NCBI GenBank assembly: GCA_001910725.1
Contig: MJGA01000057.1
Coordinates: 1-64,000, forward strand
Source of the DNA: Phanerodontia chrysosporium
Taxonomy: Eukaryota; Basidiomycota; Agaricomycetes; Polyporales; Phanerochaetaceae
DNA: 64,000 nucleotides
Reading direction: 5' to 3'
A program made the translations under genes and the position numbers. Below, piece by piece: positions 12,543-24,830 of the stretch (position 1 is the first letter of the stretch; each line of letters begins with the position of its first letter). The notes beneath the pieces were generated by a model. The model did not search any database. It had not been told where the DNA came from and saw only the letters and a program-made list of their open reading frames with translations.

Positions 12543-12784
12543 GCATCAATTCTCTGCGGTTTGTCTGCCTTCGGAGACTGTCTTGAGCATGACATCCGTG
12601 AGTTAGCGAACCAGAGTCGTTACTCCGGATAATGGACTTGAAGGCAGACACTTCCAAGGGCAATAGAACCGTTTTACGATGTTTTCGTGCATTCCGAGCT
12701 TTATAATGACGGTGAAGCGAGTATGCAAATGAGAGAGCTAAGAGCATAGCAGAGAACAAGACAAGCGAACACTGGTCGCGGCGA

Positions 12785-13233
12785 TTACCGGTTCTTGGTA
12801 GACCTGCAGAATAACATGTCAGCCATACACATAATGACGAGAAAGAAAGTCCACGTACTTGTAGTGGAACCTCTTCCGTGTCGCCGCAAACTCCCCCAAC
12901 TTGTGCCCGACCATGTCCTGCGTGATGCTGACGGGAATGTAGTCCTTGCCATTGTGGACCAGGAAGCGGCAGCTAAGTCCACGAGCAGAATCAGGACGTG
13001 CACAAAAGTTAGCCAGCGATATGGACGCACCCGACGAAATTCGGTAGGATTGTGCACGCCCGCGCCTGGGTCTTTATTGGGATGTTCTTCTCCATCGCGT
13101 CCCTCAGCCTGGGGAAGTGCACGAAGTATGGGCCTTTAAAGAGGGGTCAGCACAGCACACTGCGCGGAGCGACACGGAAAGGCTGACCCTTCCAGGCCGA
13201 ACGGCCTCCGAGGGCGACGAGAGTAGCGTGCAT
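12785..13233 (-). CDS. RSM19: Mitochondrial ribosomal protein uS19m (S19)
   Basis: Four short exons on the minus strand: 13233-13188, 13133-13031, 12972-12859 and 12803-12785, with introns of 54, 58 and 55 nt. They join in frame to 93 residues, the usual size for the fungal protein. Diagnostic motifs in order are [49 protein letters not shown] and the terminal TKNR. These are the S19 residues that contact the small-subunit head. No exon is long enough to be obvious on its own, so the gene is easily missed. One donor is GTCAGC, the others GTGCGT and GTACGT. The N-terminus is short and basic, as in yeast Rsm19. Confidence 0.93.
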
Positions 13234-15968
13234 GGTGGGGGAATATCGACAAGAATTACGGAGGAATTAGTAGCTAATTTCGACCTGCAACTTCCACGTG
13301 GCAGCCACGCGACATTTTGATCCGTCGACCTTCGCGGTCACGCCTGGTCAGACTTTGGTCTGACCGGTCATGCTCGAGGTCAAACACGCGCATCTCATTC
13401 GCCCCGACAGCCTCGTTGTATGCGTGTGTTCTCGGGACGCCTCCTCGGCAACGCATATATAGACCTCCAGGCTGTTGTTGAGTCTTATTCTCACCCGTCT
13501 CGGGCTGCCATTCTCAATACCGCGCAGACCTTGTCCGCTAAACGTCTGTATCCCCAGGAGCTCTTGTCGCGCTCCTCATGCCCGTGCTGGGGCTGTGCAT
13601 TGAGATTGCAGGTACGTTATTGCTCATAACATACTAGCCAGAAGCTTACCGTGATGTTCAGAGCGGCATCTCTTTGCCAAAGGTTGGGTATCATAAGCCT
13701 ATATTTCGCGCAAGTATATCACATCCTCACCTAATCACATATGCCTTTGAGGGTAACGAGGTGTGTATTGCATGTTGTTTAAGTTAGACGACGAAGCAAG
13801 CACCAGAGCCCTTCTTCCGCTGGACAACGACAGACGGCAGAAGACTCGGTGTCAGCGGAAATGCGTAGCTATCAGTCTTCCTACTTCTCAGTTCCGGGGA
13901 TATGCTACCACCGGACGACGCCTTCACACTGGCTTCTTTAGACTGTGATGGTCGCGGAAGCAGCTGAGAGCTTGTAGGTCATGTTTTACCGTTGCAACAT
14001 ACGTGCGGCTGCGAAGCAGGGTCCACACTGCAATTGGTTTACGCTCACCACGCGCGCGTGACAAACCTATCCCGCATGGAGTATGCCCATCTGCAGAACC
14101 TGCGTTACAATATAGGCGTGCGAACGCATGCTAAGAACAGCGGCAGGTATGTCAAAATTAATGTATCAGCTCATGTAGAAGGTCTGATAATAGCTATATG
14201 TACCCAGGGTCGAGGAATCAGTACAAGCACAATTCTTTCTCGGCCTACCAAGCAAGATGTGGAATGCCTAGCTGCCGCCGTCATATCCCGCGGGTTGGCG
14301 GTATCGGCTTATCCGGTTGCTGGCGCATATACTCATTGACCCCATTGTTCGCCGATCCTGACTTGCTTGCTTCTAGTGAGCACGCTATGCCACTCGAGCT
14401 CGAGCAAGCACTGAACCAAATCCCACGCACTGTCGCCTGTTGTTCAGTCCCGACAAACTCAGGCCTAGGACGCCTTCAGGTCAGCGCACGGCTCGTCGGC
14501 AACGATGCCACGTCGTGATCAGCTTGCTGTGTTCGCAGACGTTATCATCCAAAGAAGGCCTTATCACTGCATCTTGGGCTTTCAATGGACTGACCATTTC
14601 TTCGTATTGCGCATCGCTCTAGACGAGTCGGGTCACGCATCGCCTGTACGCATTCGCACGCTTGGCAGCTCAGGCCCGCAGAAAGACAGGCATGTACTTT
14701 CCGTTCACAATTCCGGATCTTGACGCAGGTTCGAGTTGAAATCATTGTCGCGTGCCTGTGCTAAGACTGAAACCGTTTACCCCGTAGGACCCCGCGATAT
14801 GACCACAAGACTACGACTCGCGATACACGGGCGATGGGGATGATGCCCCTGCCTAAAGATGATATGAATGTTCTCGCCAATCCACGTCGCCTTGACTTGC
14901 GGTATGGAATCCGTCCCACCTGCCGGGAAAAACACAAGTTCACGTATTAATCAGACCTTCTCCACACCGGGACGAGAGTTCAGCACCTTCCCACGCCGTA
15001 AGTGGTCATTTGTCACACCGGCTGAGAAGCATTTTCGGACGTTGAGAGTCGGCGCCTTACTTCGACGTCGCATGAAGATGTACAGCTCAGCCAATTATCC
15101 AAACGTCTTGGAAATGATGGAGTACATTGTTTCGACGGGCGAACTCGCCGTTGAATGTTAGAGGCTGTTCGTGAGTATCTCATAATTTCGCCCCGTACCG
15201 CTTCCCAAGTTGTCCAAGTAATCGACAATCCCACCAGAGCACTCGTTCCTAGTTAATTGAGGTCCCGAGCAAGACCATTAAGGTTGAGTGCTCGGCCGAG
15301 TTATGCATGTTCCTGGGATTACCCGGTCATCTGGATCAGGTGCGTCGCTCTTTGTCACGCCGAACCTTGCAATGGGCGCCGGCATGGAAGCCTTGCACCC
15401 ATTTTTCTCCACTGTCTCACAGAATTTCCTATGAGCGGCCTACGGCTGGCTGAAAACAGCGTCCTTGTTCTGACTCGTCGGCACAGCCGTTCGCAGGGTT
15501 GATTTCGGTCTTTTGTCTTAGCCCTCTGATTCGAGCAATATCCTCCACTGTCCCGTCTTAGCATTCCGGCGGCGCATACCCTGACCATTCCCACAGTATG
15601 ACTGGCATACCACCACCGATCTGGTGGACGCAATCATACGGAGATGTGATCTCCCCGGGCGAGTCTATGGCCAGCGACCCAATGCGTACACGAACCACTG
15701 TACCGCGCGTCTTCTCCCTCCACCATCATGTTCGCCGCCCCATGAATCAGTGCTCAATTACGCATTATTGACAGACGCGGTGGTCTAGAAGACACAGAAC
15801 AGGGCAATTCAGCAACCTGAGAGGCGGCAGCTCAATACACCCGACGCTGTGTCCCTCCTCGAACGCATATGGGGACGATCCATGCTCCACGCGAATTTGG
15901 TAGTAGCAAGTCAGGCGGCCGCAGCCACCGTCCGCGGTCACGCCTGCTTCTACACTCTGCGACTGCGA
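13234..15968. other. 2.7 kb without a recognisable gene
   Basis: Only short overlapping frames are present and none resembles a known protein. A perfect 8-bp inverted repeat with a 4-nt loop (GGTCAGAC/GTCTGACC) lies at 13346-13365. Confidence 0.5.
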
Positions 15969-15976
15969 TATAAAAA
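15969..15976 (+). promoter_or_regulatory. TATA box of the 1133-residue protein gene
   Basis: TATAAAAA lies 81 bp upstream of the chosen ATG at 16057, a normal distance for a fungal core promoter with a short 5' leader. It supports that start. Confidence 0.6.
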
Positions 15977-16056
15977 CTCGCGTACTTCTGCTCGTTTCTG
16001 CACCACTCGTCCTCGAGGGTACCAGACACTCCACCGTCCGCGCCCTCGTCTTCGTC

Positions 16057-19000
16057 ATGTGTATCGACGGCAACCACGGGCCCCTCTCGGTCCGCTACGT
16101 GACCTCGCAGCTTGAGGCACTGTACAAGAACGCCGCGCAATGCGCCCCGCACTCCGCGGGACTCGATTTCAAGTCGGCCGAGTACGAGAGCACCCGCTAC
16201 GTCCGCGCCCTCTACGAATACGCGTACCTCACCCGTCGCCTGCCCGCCGGTCTTCATATTCCCGATCTCTTCTTCTACGCGAAGTTTGCGCAGCCCGAGC
16301 TCAAGTTCCTCTGCAACCACACCGCGTTCATCCGCTTCAAGATCACCGAGGGTCACTTCAATACGAACTACAAAGAGTCCGTCAAGCTCGGCTCTCGTGC
16401 GGACCAGTAAGTCTCTCTCGTATGTTTATCGTGTCACTTGCTTATGCTGTGGCACCAGCGCAAAGAACATCACCCTGACGCCTATCGAGGTCGTATACCA
16501 AATCCCTCTCCTCCGTAGCAACATCAGCGGTCGTGATGAGAAGATTGGAAACATTGGTGCTCGCCACCTCGTTCAAATGATGATCCTAGGTGTTGAGCGT
16601 GAGTTCACTGGATTCTTAGCCAGTCACCTATCTTTGCTCACAATGGTACAGAGGCGAAGTTCGCTTCCTATAACCTTGGCTCCAACAAGCTGAACGAGGA
16701 CGGAAAGGATGAAGCCTTCCAGTTCTACATGAAGCACTACCTTCACTTCTTGCAGACGTCGGGCAACCACGTCATGTTCGACCTTCCTGACTTCGACGAC
16801 ACTCGCTACCGCCCGCACGTCGACTACGCGCTCATCCGCGATAAGCCGACCGACGACCTGCGCAAGGGAATCATCCGCGACATCAAGCTTCTCGACAAGG
16901 TCGACGCCGCGCTCATCTCGCAATTCTACAATATGCACTGGCAGAACGCTTGCGGCAAACGCAACGGCCCTGCCTGGGGAAAGCTCGACCTCTGTCTCGC
17001 AAGCATTTGCAGCGACTGGATCAACGGCTGTTCGCTGGAAGAGCACTTCTTCATCAACTTCCACTCGCCCACCGTGGAGCCTCTCTGCAACCAAGAAGTC
17101 ATCCTCAAGTTCAATATCAAGGAGCTCGGCTTCTTCGAGAAGGCAGGCATCGACGAGAAGTAAGCCCGACCTCTTTTTGCCGTACTTTTGCTCATGTCAC
17201 TGTTCTAGAGTCAACCCGATTGTTGATCTTTCGGATAAGGAGTGGACCTTTGCCTTCGTCATTAAATGTGTTAAGGCTGAAGGCCTCGGAGTCGTGACCC
17301 TGGATCTTGACAGTAAGGTTCTACCCCGGTTTATAGCGTCGTTGTCTGACACGTCCTTCAGCCGCTCGCTACTCCCAATTTGACTCGAACTTCACCGCCA
17401 AGGGCGAGCCTGACGAGAAAACTAAGAAGTATCTCGCGCTCATGATCAAGTTCTTCTCGCACGACTACATCGACATCATCGCGCGCTACAACATGCACAT
17501 CATCCTTGGCCTGCCGCTGGCACCCGACAGCTTCGGCAAGGATTACAGTGCGGAGTGGACCGAGACCGAGGAGAACGAGGGCGACCACTTCCGCAGGTCC
17601 CACACGCATGCGATGATGTGGTCCGAGAGGATCATGAACACGCCTATCATGTCTGGGATCCACGAGGTCGTCGGTCTCTCTGAAGAGACCGTCAACCGCG
17701 TCCTGCGTGACCGCCTCGAGATTGTCCGGGAGTGGCACATTGGCAACCTTTTCAAGATCAACATCAACGAGCTCAAGACGCGCCTGCTGACCGGCCGCAA
17801 GGCCATCATCTACATCCAAGCCAACGGCTCGGTCTTCGTCCGCAAGTGAGTTAGGAGTGCTATATAGGGCGATTCGTGTGCTGACCCTGTACCAGGCGGG
17901 AGAAGTCTATCAAGTGGTGGACGAGGCTTTTCTGGGACCGTCCCCAGAAGACCGACAAGCTGGAAGAGATTTTCTTCGACGGCGTTACCCTCGCCTACGA
18001 AGTCGATATCTCGAAGCTCCCGCACGACTTCGTGGTCACCCAGATCGACAAGGTTGTCGTGGATCACTACGAGAGCTGGGCCACGAAGTACTGGAACTAC
18101 CTGTGCATGGCCTACGGGCACCAGCACACTGAGACGACCAAGACCTGGAAGGAGGCTGTCCACCTGATGCACTTCATTCTCAACCTGAAGAGTGCGTATC
18201 TACATTGTCTTCGGTGCCTGCGTCGCTGACGGAGTGCCTGTAGCCGCTCGATACGTTGAGGAACTCTCGAACGTCACTGACCTTGGCACTGACGACGACG
18301 CGCTCGAGAAGCTCAACACGATCCGTCAATACATTCCCGAGTACATGGCCGCCTTGTCCTACTGGGGTCACAACATCATCCACACGGTTCCCATCTGCAA
18401 GGAAGCTCGTACCGAAACGCCGCTCGATCTCTTCGCGTTCACCGACGTCGACTTCGAAGTGCTCACTAAGAAGCCGGTCACCATCGATACGTGCCTCAAC
18501 TACGAGACCGGAGAGACGGACATCCCGCTCGTGCTCATCTACGGTGTGACGGGCGGCGCGAAGCTTCCGGCGTTCAAGCCTCAGTGGACTGCGGGCTGGA
18601 TGCCCGTGGGCCCGACGGCGGTCGGCACGCTCGGACTCTCGAAGGACATCTTCCTGCAGCGCTACCTGCTCGACCAGCTCAAGGGCATCAACGCGATGAC
18701 CACGATCGTGCCGAAGAACGTCGACGTCGTCGACGACGTCTGGCACGTCGAGCTTACGACCTGGGCGATGCACCCGACGCGCAGCAAGTCCAAGGTCGGC
18801 TGCCAGTTCCGCCCGGTGGACGTCAGCACGCTCGACTTCCTCCAGTACGAGTGGAAGTACCGCGACGACTGGAACCACCAGCACGAGGGCCACAAGGAGG
18901 ACGACGAGGCGAACGGCCAGTACTATCTCTCTTGTGAGTATCTGTCGAAAGCTGGTGCAGTAGCAGAAGCTGACGGCTCGTACAGGCAACACCGCGAACA

Positions 19001-19975
19001 AGCTCATCATCCCCACTCAGTACGATCCCAAGGGCATCGAGCTCGACCTCCAGGGCGAAACCACTGTCACGGTCGGTGGCACTCACAAGGGTTCCAAGTG
19101 GAGGTATGTCGAGTCTCGCGCTCCTCTGAGAGATGGTACTGAACAGCCGCGCAGCCGTTCCACCATCGGTACTTGGGGCGCGAAGATCAAGCTTGACACC
19201 GCGAACGGCCTCAAGATCGTGGTTGAGCGTCTGCCGACGGAGGTCAAGCCCCTCAAGACCACTTCGACCGATCCTTGGACTTACGACCCGACCACCCTCC
19301 ACATGCAAAACATCAACCTCAAGCCCGATGTCCTCGACGACCTCGTCATTCGCGAGCTCCGCACTGTTCTCGAGGCGTCCTGGCAGTACTGTCTCATGGG
19401 TATCCAGGCGATCAAGCTTGCTGCGCCTGTCATCACGCGCGCCGGCGACTTTATCTGCGAGCTCTACCTCGAGAAGGGTGTGTATCCGTTGTCACCGCAG
19501 AGACTTACTGCCCCTGACATTCTGTCGCAGACCTCATCCGCCCGCCGATGCTCGAGATGACCGAGTGGGTCAAGTACAGGACCAGGTGGTATACCGAATA
19601 CGGTACGTTGCTGCCACTTGTCGTAATATGCGACTTCGTCCTGACAGGAACGTTCCAGTCGAGCAAGGCAAGCTCGTCGGCCAGGGCTTCGGCCAGATCT
19701 GGGGCGAGTACACCGTCGACAAGGACGGCAACATCGACCGCAGCGACATCAACAAGCGCACGCCTAACCCGAACCCGGGCGAATACTCAGTCGCGAACAA
19801 CCCTGACTTCAAGCCGTTCTCGAACCTCGACCCGAACAAGCCCGACGAGACGCGCACGACCAAGTCGTCGGATGCCCACCATATCCACACGGACGACGCG
19901 ACGGGGAAGCAGACCCGGCATTTTGACGAGTCTAGCGGTCCAAACACCACCGTGGAGACTAAGAGTAAGGAATAA
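16057..19975 (+). CDS. Large 11-exon protein of unknown function, 1133 residues
   Basis: I do not recognise the family. Exons: 16057-16406, 16459-16598, 16652-17159, 17209-17312, 17362-17845, 17896-18191, 18244-18933, 18986-19103, 19155-19477, 19531-19602 and 19659-19975. All introns are GT-AG, about 49-56 nt, and the sum (3402 nt) is an exact frame. The protein is soluble-looking, with no signal peptide or membrane segment. It is rich in aromatic/acidic stretches and ends in a low-complexity tail rich in Asn, Pro, Thr and Asp. A short motif is repeated (TARYSQF near exon 5 start, TARYVEE at exon 7 start), each just after an intron. Codons are strongly C/G-ending, suggesting good expression. 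A TATA box precedes it. Such length and clean splicing argue for a functional conserved fungal gene. Confidence 0.85.
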
Positions 19976-20006
19976 ACTCGCCGCGATCAGGTCTCTCTCG
20001 GGTGCT

Positions 20007-20048
20007 GGCTCAGGCTCGGGCTCGGGCTCGGGCTCGGGCTCAGGCTCT
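20007..20048. repeat. (GGCTCG)n hexanucleotide repeat in a 3' UTR
   Basis: Seven tandem GGCTC(G/A/T) units start 32 nt after the stop of the 1133-residue gene. In one frame they would read Gly-Ser repeats, but that is not the frame of the gene. Confidence 0.85.
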
Positions 20049-20779
20049 AGTCGAAGTTGTACTACCCTGTAGTTGTTCGGTTCATTCTTCGCTCTCGTGT
20101 CGCCGTGTGTTCTATTGTGTATGTTTGTATGCTTATGTCTATGTGTGAATACAATTCCCTTTCTTGCTTTATTGTCCACGTCTTGGTACGATCCAGATCT
20201 ACTTGGCCCGAACTGGCATATGGCAGATCCAACCTAGCTTCGTGGCGCTCGGCATAATCCGAGATCTGGCAGAGCCCATGGAGTCTTTCTGCCGCGAGAC
20301 TTCACGCCGACTGCCACAGGGACAATCACATTAGATTGCTCACACAGTACGCAACACATTCAAGCTGATACCGAGCCGACTTGAACTATGGCGACGGTTC
20401 AATTGGCAGCTTGAGATTTACTGACTGTTCCTGGACCTGAACCCCGTAGAGTTGAATTTTAAGAAGTGGGAAAAATTCTACATGAGCGCATAGCGTTTCG
20501 AGCGAAATCGATATGAAAGAGTGCTACATGCAGCATGCAAGGCATGAGTTGCCACTACGAGGCTGCCTGAAGGTGAAGGGCGTCGCGAGCCGGCTGAGCG
20601 CTCGCTGACAACGCCGGCGCTCAATCGGAGCTCGAATAATCCGCGAGATGCCGAAACCAGCCACCTCCTGCTTCCTTCGGAGTGGTTGAAACTGTTGAAC
20701 TCCCACTCGCGGAATATCCTCGACGTCCCCGTCCCCTTGCCATCCAGACCCCATCTATCCGACGTTCCCTACAGCCATC
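20049..20779. other. Intergenic, nothing recognised
   Basis: This stretch holds the 3' flank of the upstream gene and the promoter side of the UBE2S-like gene. No coding frame is supported. Confidence 0.5.
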
Positions 20780-21891
20780 ATGGTGCGTGCTTCATTTTCT
20801 TCTATTTTCCTATGGCGATGTTAAGAGGCACGCTCGCGATGGCAGTCCGTCAGCCCAGCAGTCATGCGCCGGCTAATGCGCGAGCTGAACGAGCTCCAAA
20901 CGAACCCACCGGAAGGAATTCGCATCTCGACGGCGGAGGACAACATGCTCGATGTGACAGGGATCATCCAGGGCCCAGGTGCGTCTGCCCCATGTTGTTT
21001 TCGCCTGTATGCGCACTTATGACGTCTCGCGTCGCTCTGCACAATTTAGAGGGCACGCCATACTCTGGCGGGTACTTCAGGGTCAAATTCAAGTTCACAG
21101 AAGAGTTCCCTGCCGCACCGCCAAAGTGTACGTCGCACGATACTGCATAGAAATTAGCTTCTCACATGGCGCGTCTAGGTTGGTTTGCGACGAAGATTTT
21201 CCATCCAAATGTCGGTCCTACAGGCGAGATTTGTGTGAACACCCTCAAGAAGGACTGGAAGTCGGAGTACGGCATTGGCCATATCCTTGTCACCGTCAAG
21301 TGCCTGCTTATCTATCCCAACCCCGAGTCTGCCTTGGACGAGGAGGCAGGGAAGCTACTTCTCGAGAACTACGATGACTACTGCTCCCGCGCTAAGCTGA
21401 TCACGAGTGTGCATGCAACACCAAGGGTGAGTGATGCTCAGTCTGCAAGTTGGGGAGTGGGGTTTACCCTTTCGACGCAGGTCCCACCGCCAGAGTTTGA
21501 CACGCCATCTGCTGAAGAACAGGTGAAGCCCTCGAGCTCCAAAGGCTCGTCCAAGGCCGCCCCAACAGCCGTCTCGAAACAGCCAGTCACCACCTTCGTC
21601 ACGCCGTCATCTTCCACCTCGTCGACCAAGCCACTCTCGTCAGGCCCGCTCCAGGTCTCGCCGTCGAACGTCGAGGACACAGGCCGGGAGAACGCAGGCA
21701 CTAAGCTGCCGAACAAGGACCGGCATACATCACCCGCGCCGCTGGGCCCCGCAGACGCCAATGTCGCGCCATCGCAAACTGTGGCTAGTGAGAACAAGGC
21801 CGCTGCACCTGCGGCCAAGGCCGTCAAGCGCACCGCGGCAAGTGCGAACAGCGGTGCGGAGAAGCGCAAGAAGGCGTTGAAGCGGCTGTAG
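20780..21891 (+). CDS. UBE2S-like E2 ubiquitin-conjugating enzyme
   Basis: Exons: 20780-20782 (only the ATG), 20846-20978, 21050-21127, 21179-21426 and 21481-21891; about 290 residues. The UBC fold shows [10 protein letters not shown], the HPN motif at residues ~80-82, the catalytic Cys ~90 in [12 protein letters not shown], and [17 protein letters not shown], all close to human UBE2S. A Ser/Pro/Lys-rich tail ends in KKALKRL. In animals the UBE2S tail ends Leu-Arg-Arg-Leu and docks on the anaphase-promoting complex to build K11-linked ubiquitin chains in mitosis; the similar basic Leu-ending tail suggests the same role here. The last intron (21427-21480) is 54 nt, stop-free and in frame, so its retention would add 18 residues. 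Confidence 0.9.
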
Positions 21892-22356
21892 CGTGATGGC
21901 GCCGTCTCTCCGCCTCCCATCCCGGGGGACGGGGGCGAGGGGCGTCGGATAGGGTCTGGATACATTGCAGCGGCGTAATGCCGCTGCATCCCGTGAGTAC
22001 ATAACAGTCTTGGTTTGGATTTCTACTCTCCTGCATGTATATACTCATCTGCTGTGTATTATCGTCAACGTTTCTCTCCACGCTTTTGCTAGTATTAGCC
22101 TCTGTATCTCGCTCTGTTCCTATGAACGATACGTATCAATAATCGCTTGTACTGTGAACCCTTTGGCTGTCTGCTGCAGAGTTCGTGCTCGCTCTCTCCC
22201 GCAAAGGCCATGTGTCACCGTCACGACTCGTCACAAATCACACGCGCCGTGACGGGGCCCGCGAGGGGCCCCGCGAAGCTGTGACGTGTCTGTCTTCCTC
22301 CATCTGCTTTCCCCGGAACGTTCAAGTTTAACCGTACATACTTCCCGAAGCGGCCC
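21892..22356. promoter_or_regulatory. Intergenic region upstream of the OPI3 gene, with a GC palindrome
   Basis: GGGGCCC and GGGGCCCC lie close together at about 22254-22272, flanked by several GTCAC/GTGAC words in both orientations and a TGACGTG site. Whether these regulate the downstream phospholipid gene is not known. Confidence 0.3.
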
Positions 22357-23199
22357 ATGTCTTCACTCCAGTCCTATGTCGACTTTTCCAAGCCCTCGCT
22401 GTGGCTCTCGCTAGGCTCCATCGCCTTCAACCCGACCGCCTGGAATATTGTCGCACGAAATGGCACGGAAATCTGGTATTTTTTCGATGAGGTGCCATAC
22501 TGACATGTCTACACTCCAGAGTACAGGAACAAGACCATGACCCGCATGTTCGGCGGGAACGCACGCCGCGGCTGCTACTTCCTCGCGCTCCTCATCTTCT
22601 CCTTCGGCATTCTGCGCGACAAGCTGTGAGTGCATCCTTGCCAGCAGTCGCCGGAACGCACGTGCTGACGCCCCACACACAGTTATGAGCGTGCGCTGCA
22701 GGAGCAGCCGCGCCACGCGATGCTGCCCGCGCCGCTCGACACGCTCGTGCCCGCGGCGCTGTTCGCGGTCGGCCAGACGTTCGTCGTGACCTCGACGTGG
22801 GCGCTCGGCATCACGGGCACGTTCCTCGGCGACTACTTTGGCATCCTCATGGACCACCGCGTCGAGGGCTTCCCGTTCAACGTCCTCCGCGACCCCATGT
22901 ACGTCGGCAGCACGATGTGCTTCCTCGCCGGCGCGCTCTGGTGCGTGTTTTTCGCCTGCGATGTGGCGCGTCTCTGCAGGCTGACGGCGCGTGCCAGGTT
23001 CGAGCGCCCCGCAGGCGTGCTCATCACAGTCTACGTGTACATTGTGTACTTGATCGCTCTCCGCTTCGAAGGGTATGCTTCGAATTTGCCTCCTATTTGC
23101 TTCCAGCTGAACAACTTCGTGCACAGGCCATTCACGGATATGATCTACTCCAACCGTGCCGCGAGTCAAAAGAAGGCGGAGAGCAAGAAAGAACTCTAA
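22357..23199 (+). CDS. OPI3: Phosphatidyl-N-methylethanolamine N-methyltransferase (phospholipid methyltransferase)
   Basis: Four exons, 22357-22462, 22520-22625, 22683-23072 and 23127-23199, give 224 residues, the usual family length. Family motifs: FNPTAWNIVARNEYRNK near the start, then GDYFGILMDHRVEGFPFNVLRDPMYVGS (long stretch at ~22829-22912, S-adenosylmethionine-binding region) and the C-terminal GPFTDMIYSNRA. About four membrane segments are present. The enzyme makes the last two methylations from phosphatidylethanolamine to phosphatidylcholine in the ER. It ends in a Lys-rich KKAESKKEL tail. Intron 1 appears to start with GC rather than GT; a GT alternative (22476-22526) also keeps the frame but breaks the conserved ARNEYRN motif. 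Intron 3 is 54 nt and stop-free. Confidence 0.93.
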
Positions 23200-24291
23200 G
23201 CTTTTGATCTCGTATCCCGGGCTGCATGCCTGGCCACAAAACTACACCACTCACTCCTGACGACTTGCTAGTTTATGACAGGACTCTCATCAGTCTGCCC
23301 GAGGTTTCGCGGCTCTGCGAGTCGCGCGTAGAAGGCCTCAACGCCTTTGTACATTACCCATGTGCTATACGTAATGTTGTTTTATGCTTTGAATCATGAA
23401 TACCTTGGTCCCTTCCACCCAAATAAATTGCGCTGGCAAAACTCATCAAGTCCTAGCCTCCTTGCGCGCCTCGACAAGGGCGCCCTTACTTTTGGCTAGA
23501 GTGGCTGCTTCTCGTCCCCTGGAAAGGTGCTGTCACCGAAGGAGCTGCTAGAGGACGCACCATCGTCCTGTTCGACTTCGGCCTTGCAGAAGCTGTTTTT
23601 TTCAGGTGGTGTTCGGATATACCTTCGAGATGTATGCGGCCGTGTGCCGCAAAACCCTGCGTACGAGGGAAGAATCCCCGACCAACATATAAGAGAATGG
23701 TACAATCGCAAGAACGTAAACTCTCCGCAGTAATTCTACGAAAATATCAGGGAAGTGCGTCCTGGGATTGTGTCCATACGTCTCCATCGCGGCTTGCGCC
23801 ACACGACGCGGTCTACCTCGTTTTCATGGCAAATCAACGTATACCACGATAGGGTATATACGAATGGAAACAAAGGAAATGTGGGCTCAGGAGCACAAGA
23901 CATGTCCGAGTACAGTAGTGCTAGTGACCTTTGAAGGACCTTAGTTAACCAACTTCGCTGAGCGGCATGCAAAGGGATCAACTTGTTCTCCATAAGGAAG
24001 CGCCCGAAGATGTCGCAACACCCACCCGCGCAAGCTCTGCTCCCGACCCTCTCCTCGCGAACCTTCGTGTGCAAGAGTTCTCCATAAACCTCTTGCGATT
24101 CCCAGGGACATTCCCGCATCTCGACGCTGCGCAGCTCTCCATCATCAGTACACTCTCCGCTTTACTCACGGTCGCCCGGGGCACATGACAATGTCGGACG
24201 GACGCTCTCATGCGCCTTCTTTCCCTGCAGTCGCTCGCTGCGCCTCTCGCCGCCCCGCCCCCAGAGGCGTTGCACAGCGGACGGACGAACC
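23200..24291. other. Intergenic, nothing recognised
   Basis: Short frames exist on both strands (for example 23736-24119 minus) but none shows a domain or a plausible splice structure. Confidence 0.45.
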
Positions 24292-24830
24292 ATGATCGAC
24301 AGCAGGTGCGCTCAACGTACTGTGGTCCGTGAACGGGACCCTAATCATGCTATGCGCACCCCTGCAGCTCATTCTTCTTCTTCGCGCTCATCGCCGCCAT
24401 CTTCATTGCCCTCGCAGTGACTCTGCTCAGGGCTCGTATAAACATGGTGCATGCGATCCAACAGCAGCGGACGCCCCGCCGCCGAGGACCTGCGAAGGTG
24501 CGGCCTGAGCTTTGGGACGTCTTCGTCGATATGGATGCTGGAGACACGCGCGAGGGCGAGGCGTGGGACGTCATGGTGCGTTGAGGCGTCCATCGACTTG
24601 CGAGCCTTGCTGATATGTAGCTCTGCCAGCCGCTCGCGCTGAAAGTCTTTCCCGAGGAGTCCCCGCGCCCGGAACCGCCTCCGGAGCCCATGTTTGTACC
24701 AGGAAGGTACGCTGCACTCGCTCGATTGTGCACGCTAGCGGGTTTCTCCAACTCTAGAACGAAGAATATCTTACGCTCGCCGCTGGATTACCCGTCCGCA
24801 ACCTCCTGCGGCGCCCCCGAAGCCCACTGA
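24292..24830 (+). CDS. Small single-pass membrane protein, unknown function
   Basis: Four exons, 24292-24305, 24368-24575, 24621-24706 and 24758-24830, join in frame to 126 residues. A short N-terminus (MIDSSS) is followed directly by one hydrophobic segment (FFFFALIAAIFIALAVTLL), then a basic stretch (RTPRRRGPAKVRPELWDVFVD) and a Pro/Glu-rich region (PEESPRPEPPPEP). The pattern suggests a short luminal end with a basic cytosolic tail. I do not recognise a named family. All three introns have GTNCGY donors and AG acceptors of typical length. It could also be a longer gene whose first exon is elsewhere. Confidence 0.6.

Noticed and set aside
13346..13365. Short perfect hairpin GGTCAGAC/GTCTGACC
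   Set aside because: An 8-bp stem in 64 kb can occur by chance; nothing nearby gives it a role.
18180..19016. 278-residue antisense frame
   Set aside because: Opposite strand of exon 7 of the 1133-residue gene; explained by C/G-ending codons.
19973..20048. Read-through into the Gly-Ser hexanucleotide repeat as a protein tail
   Set aside because: The repeat is not in the frame of the gene, and the stop at 19973-19975 follows a natural Lys/Glu end.
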